Positions 12,183 through 20,218 of a stretch of 21,492 nt of DNA are shown here, in pieces. Source of the DNA: Anaerosoma sp034007245 (GTDB lineage: Bacteria; Actinomycetota; Coriobacteriia; Anaerosomatales; Anaerosomataceae); NCBI GenBank assembly GCA_034007245.1, contig JAVERH010000019.1:1-21492 (forward strand), read 5' to 3'. Both the position numbers and the translations under genes were made by a program. A model generated the notes under the pieces. It was not told the origin of the DNA. It saw nothing but the letters and a program-made list of their open reading frames with translations, and did not search any database. Numbering within the stretch: the first letter of the stretch is position 1; the number at the start of each line of letters is the position of its first letter.

Positions 12183-13405
12183 TCAAAGGGTGGATAGCGA
12201 AGGTGAGGGGCAGCTTCCTTGCGAAGTACACGCTCATCAGCCTCACGATGGTGACCATCGCGAATGCCGTGCAGTTACTTGCGGCTTGGCTGATCCTGGG
12301 CGACGATCTGGTGACGACCGAGGGTATCGTGGGCAAGGCTGTCGTGGTCGTGGCGATCTTCATCGGTGTGTTGGCCATACTGGCGATCGCTCAGACTGCT
12401 ATCGGCCGTCGGATGATGGCTCCACTTGCTGCAGTGGTCGGTAGCATCAAGCTTGCATGCCAGAGCGAGATCGGTCACAAGGTCACTGCAGACTCGCACG
12501 ATGAGTTCGGCGTTCTCTCGCGGTCGTACAACCAACTCCTGGATCTGATCATCTATCTTCTGAGCCAGATGCAGGACTCATCGTCGCGTCTGGCGGGAAC
12601 CTCGAGCGAGATCCTGTCGGCGACCGAGCAACAGGCGAGCGGTGCCGCCGAGCAGGCTGCATCGATCAGTGAGACGACGGCGACGATGGAGGAGTTGGCA
12701 GCAACGTATCGTCAGATCGCCGAGAACGCCAACCATGTCGTCAAGATGGCCGAGGCGTCGCTCGGTAGCGCCGAGGACGGTCAGCACTCGGTCATGAGCA
12801 CGCTCGGCTCGATGGAGCAGATCAAGGTCCGATCTCAGGCTTCGGCAGGCAAGATACTGCAGCTTGGCGAGCGGAGCCAGCAGATCGGCCAGGTGCTGGT
12901 GATGATCAATAGCATCGCAGACCAGACCAAGATCCTTGCGCTGAACGCCGCGATCGAGGCCGCGCGTGCCGGCGAGGCGGGCAAGGGCTTCAGCGTCGTC
13001 GCGGTCGAGATCCGTAAACTTGCGGAGTCGGTCGTGCAGTCGACCGGCGAGATCGAGGCGATCATGACCGAGATCCAGAGCTCCGCCAACGAGCTTGTGA
13101 TCTCCACCGAGCAGGAGCTCAAGCAGGTCGAGAGTGGCGTGACGCTTGCACAGTCGACGGGCGATAGCTTCGAGGCGATCCTGGACACCATCGAGCAGAC
13201 GACGGCAGCCGCCAAGGAGATATCGGCAGCCACGCAGCAGCAGCGTAGCGCGACCGAGCAGGTCGTGAAGGCGATGCGTGAGGTCGCCTCCGTAGCGCAG
13301 CAGACTGCGTCTGCATCGCGGCAGGTAGCGGGTGCGGCGGACCATCTGTCGTCGCTTTCGAGCGAGTCGCGGCAGATCGGATCGGCCTTCACTATCGTGA
13401 AATAA
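12179..13405 (+). CDS. Methyl-accepting chemotaxis protein without a large sensor domain
   Basis: The 408-residue receptor has two membrane helices (about 17-40 and 52-71) joined by only about ten residues, so there is no periplasmic ligand domain. A HAMP-like region (72-125) and a long cytoplasmic coiled coil follow. The signalling tip is canonical (QTKILALNAAIEAARAGE near 249-266, then KGFSVVA-EIRKLAE), with Lys in place of the commoner Asn. Glu/Gln-Gln-Ala-rich stretches near 143-160 and 345-365 look like methylation helices for CheR and CheB. The protein ends in SAFTIVK with no CheR/CheB docking pentapeptide. Stimulus is probably sensed in the membrane or via a cytoplasmic partner. It is the only receptor in the operon. 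Confidence 0.92.
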   Translation: MIKGWIAKVRGSFLAKYTLISLTMVTIANAVQLLAAWLILGDDLVTTEGIVGKAVVVVAIFIGVLAILAIAQTAIGRRMMAPLAAVVGSIKLACQSEIGHKVTADSHDEFGVLSRSYNQLLDLIIYLLSQMQDSSSRLAGTSSEILSATEQQASGAAEQAASISETTATMEELAATYRQIAENANHVVKMAEASLGSAEDGQHSVMSTLGSMEQIKVRSQASAGKILQLGERSQQIGQVLVMINSIADQTKILALNAAIEAARAGEAGKGFSVVAVEIRKLAESVVQSTGEIEAIMTEIQSSANELVISTEQELKQVESGVTLAQSTGDSFEAILDTIEQTTAAAKEISAATQQQRSATEQVVKAMREVASVAQQTASASRQVAGAADHLSSLSSESRQIGSAFTIVK

Positions 13406-13435
13406 CACGCCGGCGACCTGCACGAAGGAGACGAC

Positions 13436-15742
13436 ATGGTCGAGTTCGACCGCTCGGCGTTCATCGCCAAGTTCCAGGAGGAGGCCAACGACCTCCTGCA
13501 GCGGCTCAATGAGGGGATCATCGCGCTCGAGGCCGAGCCGGATAGCCGTCCGCTCATCGATCAGTGGCTTCGCGATGCCCACACTCTCAAGGGGTCGTCG
13601 CGGATGGTCGGCCTCATCGAGATATCAGATGTCGCGCACCGGATGGAAGACATCATGGTGAAGGTACGCGATGGAGAGATGTCGTATACGCCGGAGATGA
13701 CTGACAGTTTCTTCGAAGCCCTCGATGCAGTCGTGTTCCTGGCTGAGAACGCGGGTAAGCCGGCAGCGAGCGAGTATGACGTGGTCGGACTGACCACACG
13801 ACTAGCGGCACTCGCTGCTACAGGCGTGCCACAGGCGGCGCCTCCCGTTGCGGCAGTGCCCGTGGCCGAGGAGGCGGAGCCCACATCAGAAGCAGACGTG
13901 ATGACAGATGAGGCCGAGGAGTCACTCGAATCCGATGAGGGCGCCTCGACCAGTGACAGACAGTCATCGGCCCGGAGCGAGACCCTGCACAGCAAGACAC
14001 AGGCGACCGTACGCATCCGCACCAGCCAGGTCGATCGCTTACTGAACCTCGTGAGCGAGGTCGTGATCTCGCAGATCAAAGCGGAACAGCGCACAAGAGA
14101 TCTCCGCATGACGGCAGGGTTATCTGTCGAGATGCAGCAGTTGTGGTCGCGGCTGCGTTCGACCATGTCGATGCTGCCGCCGGATGAACAGAACATGCTC
14201 GGCGCCGACATAAAGGTGTTTGACGACCTGCTGAGCGCCCAGCACAAGTCCCTGGGCGCCATCGCTACGGGGTATGCCGACGATACATCAAGGATGTCCG
14301 CCGTCATCTCCGACCTGCAGGAGCAGGCGATGGAGCTTCGGATGCTGCCGGTAAGCACGGTCTTCAACACCTTCCCGCGTGCGATGCGTGATCTTGCCCG
14401 GCAGTACAAGAAGGATGTCGACCTGGTGATCAGGGGCGGTGATACCGAGCTCGACAAGAAGGTCCTCGAGGAGATCAACGACCCGCTCGTCCACATAATG
14501 CGAAACGCGGTCGACCATGGCATCGAGCCAGCGACCGAACGGGTGGCGGCAGGAAAGCCAGCGAAGGGCACGATCAATCTCTCCGCGCGACAGGAGGGCG
14601 ACCATATCGTCATCGAGGTGTCCGATGATGGCGCGGGCATCGATCCCACTCGGATCAAAGAGGCTGCGGTTCGCAAGGGCTATATCACGGAGTCAGAGGC
14701 GAAGGTGATGAGCGATCGGGAGGCTCGTTATCTGGTCTTCGAGAAGGGCTTCTCAACGGCTGCCATCATCACAGAGATCTCGGGGCGTGGTGTGGGTATG
14801 GATGTCGTTCGCGAGTTCGTCGTCGAGCGCCTGAAAGGCTCGCTCGATATCGAATCCGAGCTGGGGAAAGGGACGATGTTTCGTCTCACGATCCCGCTCA
14901 CGCTCGCAATCATCCGTGCGCTACTCCTACGGGTGAGTGGCCAGACGTTCGCCCTGCCGACGACATCGATCGAGGAGACCGCGCGTGTCGAGCCCTCAGA
15001 GGTCATCAAGGTCGAGGGACACGAGGTCATCCGGCGCCAACGGCGGACGATCCCGCTGGTGGCGCTCCGCGACATACTGGGCCTTGAAGCTCTCGAGCAG
15101 GACACCGCCGGCTCCAAGATATCCGTGGCCACTCTATCCTTCTCCGGACACCGCATCGGTCTGATCGTCGATACCTTCGTCGGCGAGCAGCAGATAGTCA
15201 TCAAGACACTCGGGACGCATCTCACGCGTGTCGATAATGTAGCCGGTGTGACCATCCTCGGTGCCGGCGAGGTCGTGCCGATCCTGAACGTGCCTGACTT
15301 GATGGCCAATGGGCGTCAGTTGACCGGTGCCCGGATGCGCCGGACCGTCCAGGTCCCGGAGAAGCCAGCGGGACCGAGCAGGGTCTTGATCTGTGAGGAC
15401 TCGTTCACCACTCGCGAGCTCGAGCGATCGATCTTCGAGGCTGCTGGCTATGAGGTGGAGACGGCGACCGATGGCGCAATGGGGCTCTCGCGCTTGCGCG
15501 AGGGGCTTGACCCCGATGCGGTGGTCACCGACGTGCAGATGCCTAACATGACCGGTTTCGAGCTTACGAAGGCGATCAAGTCGGACGAGTTGCTCGCTCA
15601 TATCCCCGTGATCATCGTCACCTCGCTCGAGCGCGAGGAGGAGAAGGCTGAAGGCATCAACGCCGGGGCTGATGCCTACATCACGAAGTCGGTGTTCAAC
15701 CAGGACACACTGCTCGACACGGTCGAGCGCCTCATTCGATGA
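13436..15742 (+). CDS. cheA: CheA histidine kinase fused to a C-terminal receiver
   Basis: The 768-residue hybrid kinase has an HPt domain (1-110) with the phosphorylated His49 in AHTLKGSSRMVG. An acidic, Ala/Pro-rich linker (130-185) follows, with no P2 domain I can see. Then come an extended dimerisation domain starting TVRIRTSQVDRLLNLVSE, the ATPase domain with N-box HIMRNAVDHG (Asn357), DDGAGID and GRGVGMDVV, a CheW-like domain (about 490-620), and a receiver (643-768) with phosphoacceptor Asp699 in VVTDVQMPNMTG. CheA-receiver hybrids are typical of Frz, Pil/Chp-like and alternative-function systems. The internal receiver may compete with the separate regulator encoded upstream. AAGGAG precedes the ATG, 30 bases after the receptor stop. 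Confidence 0.95.
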   Translation: MVEFDRSAFIAKFQEEANDLLQRLNEGIIALEAEPDSRPLIDQWLRDAHTLKGSSRMVGLIEISDVAHRMEDIMVKVRDGEMSYTPEMTDSFFEALDAVVFLAENAGKPAASEYDVVGLTTRLAALAATGVPQAAPPVAAVPVAEEAEPTSEADVMTDEAEESLESDEGASTSDRQSSARSETLHSKTQATVRIRTSQVDRLLNLVSEVVISQIKAEQRTRDLRMTAGLSVEMQQLWSRLRSTMSMLPPDEQNMLGADIKVFDDLLSAQHKSLGAIATGYADDTSRMSAVISDLQEQAMELRMLPVSTVFNTFPRAMRDLARQYKKDVDLVIRGGDTELDKKVLEEINDPLVHIMRNAVDHGIEPATERVAAGKPAKGTINLSARQEGDHIVIEVSDDGAGIDPTRIKEAAVRKGYITESEAKVMSDREARYLVFEKGFSTAAIITEISGRGVGMDVVREFVVERLKGSLDIESELGKGTMFRLTIPLTLAIIRALLLRVSGQTFALPTTSIEETARVEPSEVIKVEGHEVIRRQRRTIPLVALRDILGLEALEQDTAGSKISVATLSFSGHRIGLIVDTFVGEQQIVIKTLGTHLTRVDNVAGVTILGAGEVVPILNVPDLMANGRQLTGARMRRTVQVPEKPAGPSRVLICEDSFTTRELERSIFEAAGYEVETATDGAMGLSRLREGLDPDAVVTDVQMPNMTGFELTKAIKSDELLAHIPVIIVTSLEREEEKAEGINAGADAYITKSVFNQDTLLDTVERLIR

Positions 15743-15756
15743 TCACAAGGAGAGAC

Positions 15757-16824
15757 GTGCACCAGGCTCAAGAGGGGGCGAATATCCGGGTAGTCATCGC
15801 TGATGACTCCCCGGTCGCACGGGAGATGCTGCTGCAGATCCTGGAGAGCGATCCAGGGATAGAGGTCGTGGGAACGGCGACCAATGGCGAGGAGGCTGTC
15901 GAGGTCGTTGCCCGTCTGCGGCCGGACCTCGTCACCATGGATATACACATGCCCAAGATGGATGGGCTTGAGGCGACCGAGCGCATCATGGCGTATACGC
16001 CGACCCCCATCCTGGTGGTCTCTTCGTCCGTCTACGGCGAGGGTATGGGCCGGGCGTTCGACGCGCTTGCGATGGGCGCACTCGAGGTCATGAAGAAGCC
16101 CGAGCCCAAGGACTGGGCTGCGCTGGACACCATCGCACGCGAGATCATCCGTTCGGCGAAGATACTGTCTCGAGTACGGGTGATCACGCACATCCGTGGG
16201 CGCCACGCGCCGATACACGGCACCGCGCCGGTGCAGGTATCCGTGAGAGAACGGTCCCGGGCGGTGCGCCTTCTTGCCATCGGCTCGTCCACTGGTGGAC
16301 CGACGGCACTGCTTGCCGTGCTCGCTCGCTTGCCGAAGGACTTCCCGGTGCCAGTGGTGATCGCGCAGCATATCGCTGAGGGCTTCGTGCCCGGTCTTGC
16401 GTCGTGGCTCGATGCTGGTTGTCATATCAAGGTCGTCGCGGCTGCCGATGGTGATGTCATGCAGCCGGGCGTCGCATATTTGGCAGCGACGGGCAGTAAC
16501 ATGGAAGTCGACGGGATGACGCTGCGCTTCACCGCACCAAAGCCGGGACAGCTCTATATCCCGTCTGCCGATACGCTCTTCGAGTCGGTGGCGGTCAGCT
16601 ATCACGATAGGGCAATAGGGGTGTTGCTCACCGGCATGGGCGCCGACGGGGCGATCGGGCTGAAGACGCTGTACGATCGTGGTACGCAGACCATCTGTCA
16701 GGATGAAGCCACGAGCACCGTGTGGGGTATGCCGAAGGCAGCTATCGAACTCGGCGCCGCAGGGTCGGTATTGCCGGTGCACGAGATCGCCGGTGCGATC
16801 GAATCGATCATGTCAGGTGCCTGA
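15757..16824 (+). CDS. cheB: CheB protein-glutamate methylesterase
   Basis: CheB removes receptor methyl groups when phosphorylated by CheA. The 355-residue protein has a receiver domain (IRVVIADDSPVAREML; Asp62 in VTMDIHMPKMDG) and a methylesterase domain with the catalytic serine in IGSSTGGPTA (Ser178), histidine in IAQHIAEGF and aspartate in LLTGMGADGAIG. The acid/base set is complete, so it should be active. The GTG at 15757 follows AAGGAG by four to six bases; an ATG at 15739 overlaps the cheA stop (ATGA) in the same frame and would add six residues (MITRRD) but has no ribosome-binding site. It is the last gene of the chemosensory operon, with no clear terminator before murI. Confidence 0.94.
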   Translation: MHQAQEGANIRVVIADDSPVAREMLLQILESDPGIEVVGTATNGEEAVEVVARLRPDLVTMDIHMPKMDGLEATERIMAYTPTPILVVSSSVYGEGMGRAFDALAMGALEVMKKPEPKDWAALDTIAREIIRSAKILSRVRVITHIRGRHAPIHGTAPVQVSVRERSRAVRLLAIGSSTGGPTALLAVLARLPKDFPVPVVIAQHIAEGFVPGLASWLDAGCHIKVVAAADGDVMQPGVAYLAATGSNMEVDGMTLRFTAPKPGQLYIPSADTLFESVAVSYHDRAIGVLLTGMGADGAIGLKTLYDRGTQTICQDEATSTVWGMPKAAIELGAAGSVLPVHEIAGAIESIMSGA

Positions 16825-16839
16825 CGGTCTTACCGGGCC

Positions 16840-16845
16840 TATACT
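16840..16845 (+). promoter_or_regulatory. murI -10 box, leaderless arrangement
   Basis: A perfect TATACT ends 7 bases before the murI ATG. No purine-rich Shine-Dalgarno lies between them, and the upstream bases do not provide one at normal spacing. Transcription would start on or next to the start codon. No convincing -35 box is visible. Confidence 0.6.
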
Positions 16846-16852
16846 CTCAAGC

Positions 16853-17776
16853 ATGCGAGAGCGCCCCATCGGCATATTCGACTCCGGTCTCGGCGGCCTG
16901 ACGGTCGCCGGTGAGATCATGCGCGCGATGCCCGAGGAGAGCATCGTCTACCTTGGCGATACGGCGCGTTGTCCGTATGGTCCGCGCCCACAGCATGACG
17001 TCCGCGAGTTCGTGTTGCAGATCGGACGGTGGCTCGTCGGGCGCGAGGTCAAGCTCATCGTCATCGCGTGCAACACGGCGACGGCGGCAGGCCTCTCTCT
17101 CGCACAGCAGGTCTTCGATGTGCCTATCGTGGGTGTCGTCGAGCCAGGTGCGCGTGCAGCGGTCAAGGCTACCGTGAACCGCCGAGTCGGGGTCATCGGT
17201 ACGGAGGGGACGATCGATTCGGGCGCCTACAGTACAGCGGTGCGCGCGATCGATGCCGGTGTGACAGTCGTCTCGGCAGCCACGCCACGCTTCGTGGATG
17301 TGGTCGAGAACGGACTGCGTCTTGGTGAGGGTTCGCTCGAGGACTGGCTTGCAGGGACAGGGGAGGTCTACATCCGCCCGTCGATCTACGAGATGGCGCG
17401 CGACTACCTCGACCCGCTCAAGCGCAACGACATCGACACGCTCGTGCTTGGGTGCACGCACTTCCCGCTGCTTGCGGCGCCGATCCAGCAGGCGGTGGGC
17501 GGCCGCGTCCGACTCATATCGTCGGCTGAGGAGACAGCGCGAGAGGTGGTCGACACGCTCGAGGCGCGTGGTCACCGGGCGGATCCGGAGCTGCCTCGCA
17601 CCGAAGTGTTTGCCACTACCGGGGACCCACAGGAGTTTGCGACTCTTGGTTCGCGCATTCTCGGACGGAGCATGGAGCGTGTGGAGCACGTTCGGTCGGG
17701 CGAACTCGAGCCACTGCTCGACTGTGATCTTGTCGCCGCCCTGCAGGCGTTCGAAGCGGAGGCGGCGTGCGACTGA
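16853..17776 (+). CDS. murI: Glutamate racemase
   Basis: MurI interconverts L- and D-glutamate to supply peptidoglycan synthesis. The 307-residue protein has the N-terminal PIGIFDSGLGGLTV with catalytic-site Asp10 and Ser11, LGDTARCPYG (34-43), the first catalytic cysteine Cys73 in ACNTATA, and the second Cys201 in GCTHFPLL. It carries about 35 extra C-terminal residues beyond the usual 265-residue core. The ATG is fixed by the family start RPIGIFDSG and by the promoter seven bases upstream. Its last codons overlap the next gene by ten bases. It heads the murI - MBL - rph - rdgB group seen in actinobacteria. Confidence 0.96.
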   Translation: MRERPIGIFDSGLGGLTVAGEIMRAMPEESIVYLGDTARCPYGPRPQHDVREFVLQIGRWLVGREVKLIVIACNTATAAGLSLAQQVFDVPIVGVVEPGARAAVKATVNRRVGVIGTEGTIDSGAYSTAVRAIDAGVTVVSAATPRFVDVVENGLRLGEGSLEDWLAGTGEVYIRPSIYEMARDYLDPLKRNDIDTLVLGCTHFPLLAAPIQQAVGGRVRLISSAEETAREVVDTLEARGHRADPELPRTEVFATTGDPQEFATLGSRILGRSMERVEHVRSGELEPLLDCDLVAALQAFEAEAACD

Positions 17777-18516
17777 CGGTACTTGGGAGCGCAGCTTCGT
17801 ACCCCGGCCCCGGTCGCGCATGCGCAGGGTATCTCGTGCAGACGGCAGACACGTCGGTGTTGCTCGACTGTGGCAACGGGGTCCTGGCGAATCTCGGTCA
17901 GGTGCTCGATCCCGTCTCGCTCGATGCTGTCGTGATCTCGCACGGCCACATCGATCATTTCGCCGACCTCTTCGCTCTCCAGGCAGCGCTTCGCTATGCC
18001 CCGACCGGGGCGGTGCCTCCGTTGCCGCTCTACTTGCCGCGGGGTCTGTTCGACAGGATGAAGGCACTTCTCGGTGATCGTGGTGGTCGTGAGCTCCGAG
18101 AGGCGTTCAAGGTGCACGAGGTCGTACCGGATGCTCCTATCGTCGTCGGGGACCTGTCGATCACACCTCACCCGGTGGATCACGGGCAGTCCGCGTGCGC
18201 TCTCGTGGTACAGGGCGGAGGAGCGCGGTTGTGCTATACCGGCGACACGCGTCTCGGGGATTCGGTGCGCCGCGCAGCCAGGGGCGCGGACGTGCTGCTA
18301 GCCGATGCCACGCTGCCCGAGGAGTTCGCGGGGCGGGCTGCGCATATGACGCCTGCCGAGGCTGCTGAGCTTGCGTGCGACGCGGGAGTACACACGCTCG
18401 TGATGACGCATCTCTGGCCCACGGTCGACCGCACCGATGCCCTTGCGGCGGCGCGGGAACGTTTCGGTGGGCGTGTTATCGTGGCAGACGAGCAGACCGC
18501 TCTCGATATCGACTGA
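17767..18516 (+). CDS. Metallo-beta-lactamase-fold hydrolase (RNase Z-like)
   Basis: The 249-residue product has the MBL fold with the metal motif HGHIDH (His59, His61, Asp63, His64). Further metal-ligand candidates are His in TPHPVDHGQSACAL, Asp in CYTGDTRLGD and His in LVMTHLWP near the end. The opening LTVLGSAASYPGPGRACAGYLV matches the RNase Z-like/cyclic-nucleotide phosphodiesterase-like branch found beside murI and rph in actinobacteria. It lacks the flexible exosite arm of tRNase Z, so tRNA 3' processing is possible but unproven; a phosphodiesterase role is equally open. The GTG start lies inside the murI end, preceded by GGAGGCG. Confidence 0.88.
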   Translation: MRLTVLGSAASYPGPGRACAGYLVQTADTSVLLDCGNGVLANLGQVLDPVSLDAVVISHGHIDHFADLFALQAALRYAPTGAVPPLPLYLPRGLFDRMKALLGDRGGRELREAFKVHEVVPDAPIVVGDLSITPHPVDHGQSACALVVQGGGARLCYTGDTRLGDSVRRAARGADVLLADATLPEEFAGRAAHMTPAEAAELACDAGVHTLVMTHLWPTVDRTDALAAARERFGGRVIVADEQTALDID

Positions 18517-18530
18517 CAAGGAGGCCGCCT

Positions 18531-19280
18531 GTGGGCCGAACGTCCGATCGCGCGAACGATGCGCTGCGACCCATCACCATCACCCGGCGTTACCTGCGCC
18601 ATGCGCCTGGTTCGTGCCTGTTCGAGCTCGGCGACACACGTGTGCTGTGTGCCGCCACCTTCTCCGACACCGTCGCCGGTTGGCGGCGGGGGAGCGGGGC
18701 CGGATGGGTCACCGCTGAGTACTCGATGCTGCCTGCCTCGACCAACACCCGGTCACGTCGCGAGGTGAGCATGGGTGCGCCGAGCGGGCGGACGCACGAG
18801 ATCCAGCGACTTATCGGGCGTTCTCTCAGGACGGTCGTGGACATGCGTTCGATGGGCGGAGAGTGCACGCTCACCGTCGACTGCGACGTCATCCAGGCCG
18901 ATGGCGGCACACGCACTGCCGCTATCACCGGTGCGTACATCGCCATGATGGATGCCTTTGCGACGTGGCGAGAGGCTGGACGCATCGGCGATATACCGGT
19001 CCTGGACAATGTGGCTGCCACATCTGTCGGTGTCGTGGACGGTGTCCCACGTCTCGATCTCCAGTACAGCGAGGACAGTATCGCGGAGGTGGACATGAAC
19101 GTTGTCTGCGATGGCGTCGGCCGCTTCATCGAGGTGCAGGGGACCGGCGAGCGTACACCGTTCGATCGCGCACGGCTCGACGTCCTGCTCGATCTTGCGA
19201 CACTCGGCACGGGTCGTCTGGTCGAGATTCAGCGAAAGATCCTCGCCGAGGACATCGAGGTCTATCGGGATGGCTCCTGA
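18531..19280 (+). CDS. rph: Ribonuclease PH
   Basis: RNase PH is a phosphorolytic 3'-5' exonuclease that trims tRNA precursors. The 249-residue protein has LRPITITRRYLRHAPGSCL (12-30), GWVTAEYSMLPAST (58-71), the phosphate-site GRTHEIQRLIGRSLR (86-100) and CDVIQADGGTRTAAITGAY (118-136), all in family order. VDMNVVCDGVGRFIEVQGTGE near residue 190 is also conserved. The GTG at 18531 follows AAGGAGG at 7 bases and gives the normal length. The usual N-terminal DGR is altered to SDR. Its stop overlaps the rdgB start region. The substrate tRNA genes lie 0.7 kb downstream. Confidence 0.96.
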   Translation: MGRTSDRANDALRPITITRRYLRHAPGSCLFELGDTRVLCAATFSDTVAGWRRGSGAGWVTAEYSMLPASTNTRSRREVSMGAPSGRTHEIQRLIGRSLRTVVDMRSMGGECTLTVDCDVIQADGGTRTAAITGAYIAMMDAFATWREAGRIGDIPVLDNVAATSVGVVDGVPRLDLQYSEDSIAEVDMNVVCDGVGRFIEVQGTGERTPFDRARLDVLLDLATLGTGRLVEIQRKILAEDIEVYRDGS

Positions 19281-19878
19281 GATGCAGCGAGTCATCGTCG
19301 CTACCGGCAATCGGGGTAAACTCGACGAGATCCGTTCGGCACTCGACTTCCCGGGATGGGAGTTCGTGACAGCGGCGGATATGGGCGCTGAGACGCTCGA
19401 GGTGGAGGAGACGGGCGACACATTCGAGGAGAACGCCCGGCTCAAAGCCCGCGCGTACCATGACGTGTTCGGCATAGCCGCATTGGCCGATGACAGTGGT
19501 CTTCAGGTCGACGCGCTCGATGGCGTGCCGGGTGTCTACTCGTCGCGCTATGCGGGATCTGATGCGACTGATGCCGACAACAACGTCAAGCTCCTTGCCG
19601 CGCTCGCGGAAGTGCCGGAGAGTGGGCGCACGGCACGCTTTCGTAGTGTCATGGTGTTCGTGGACGTCAACGGGAGCGAGACGGTCGCTGAGGGCGTGTG
19701 TGAGGGTTCGATCGGTGTCGAGGCGCAGGGGAGCGGTGGGTTCGGCTACGATCCGCTCTTCCTGCCGCTGGCTGCTCCAGGCCGCACGATGGCCGAGCTC
19801 GACCGTGCGGACAAGAACGCCATCAGCCATCGGGGTGCGGCACTGAGGGCGCTGAGAGAGTGTCTCGACCGCATTTGA
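19270..19878 (+). CDS. rdgB: XTP/dITP diphosphatase (non-canonical purine NTPase)
   Basis: RdgB/Ham1 hydrolyses ITP, dITP and XTP to keep deaminated purines out of nucleic acids. The 202-residue protein has VATGNRGKLDEI (10-21), the catalytic acidic loop ADDSGL (73-78; Asp74 and Asp75), GGFGYDPLF (156-164) and ISHRGAALRAL (185-195). The ATG at 19270 overlaps the rph stop; a second ATG at 19282 would give MQRVIVATGN and is the alternative start, but its upstream bases carry no clear ribosome-binding site. It is the last gene of the murI group. Confidence 0.95.
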   Translation: MAPEMQRVIVATGNRGKLDEIRSALDFPGWEFVTAADMGAETLEVEETGDTFEENARLKARAYHDVFGIAALADDSGLQVDALDGVPGVYSSRYAGSDATDADNNVKLLAALAEVPESGRTARFRSVMVFVDVNGSETVAEGVCEGSIGVEAQGSGGFGYDPLFLPLAAPGRTMAELDRADKNAISHRGAALRALRECLDRI

Positions 19879-19880
19879 GG

Positions 19881-19908
19881 GCGGGGATTTGCCCGCGAGG
19901 CCCCTCGC
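19881..19908 (+). terminator. Tandem short hairpins after rdgB
   Basis: GCGGG/CCCGC (19881-19896) and GCGAGG/CCTCGC (19895-19908) form two adjacent small stems right after the rdgB stop. They overlap the -35 region of the tRNA promoter and have no T tract, so terminator strength is uncertain. Confidence 0.3.
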
Positions 19909-19917
19909 CCCTATACT
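19889..19917 (+). promoter_or_regulatory. tRNA-Pro/tRNA-Gly promoter
   Basis: TTGCCC (19889-19894) and a perfect TATACT (19912-19917) are 17 bases apart. Transcription would start near 19924, about 46 bases before the mature tRNA-Pro. Confidence 0.6.
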
Positions 19918-19969
19918 GGGCGATGCTCTCGAGCACGAGACCCGTCAGGGCCTTGCCCGGGACACATGT

Positions 19970-20046
19970 CGGGCTGTAGCGCAGCTTGGTAGCGCATCTG
20001 CTTTGGGAGCAGAGGGTCGCAGGTTCGAATCCTGTCAGCCCGACCA
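19970..20046 (+). tRNA. tRNA-Pro (TGG)
   Basis: The acceptor stem pairs CGGGCTG with CAGCCCG. The anticodon stem CTGCT/AGCAG holds loop TTTGGGA with anticodon TGG. The T-arm contains GGTTCGAATCC, and CCA is encoded after discriminator A. Confidence 0.96.
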
Positions 20047-20049
20047 TCT

Positions 20050-20125
20050 GCGGCGGTAGTTCAATTGGTAGAGCATCAGCCTTCCAAGCTGATTGTTGCG
20101 GGTTCGAGTCCCGTCCGCCGCTCCA
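20050..20125 (+). tRNA. tRNA-Gly (TCC)
   Basis: The acceptor stem pairs GCGGCGG with CCGCCGC. The anticodon stem TCAGC/GCTGA holds loop CTTCCAA with anticodon TCC. The T-arm GGGTTCGAGTCCC and an encoded CCA after discriminator T are present. Only three bases separate it from tRNA-Pro, so the two share a transcript. Confidence 0.96.
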
Positions 20126-20158
20126 GACGAACGACTCGGTGTGTGCATGCGACACCGA

Positions 20159-20187
20159 TTGACAACATAGGGCCCGCCAAGTACCGT
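20159..20187 (+). promoter_or_regulatory. tRNA-Arg/tRNA-His promoter
   Basis: A perfect -35 box TTGACA (20159-20164) and TACCGT (20182-20187) are 17 bases apart, 31 bases ahead of tRNA-Arg. The gap before it holds a CGGTGT/ACACCG hairpin that may end the Pro-Gly transcript. Confidence 0.55.
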
Positions 20188-20218
20188 TTGCACTCGGCAC
20201 TTCGGAGGCGCTCGATAT

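Noticed and set aside
12578..13582. 334-residue minus-strand frame opposite the receptor and cheA start
   Set aside because: Composition is Leu/Arg/Asp-heavy, as expected from the complement of receptor coiled-coil codons. It spans two real genes and shows no domain.
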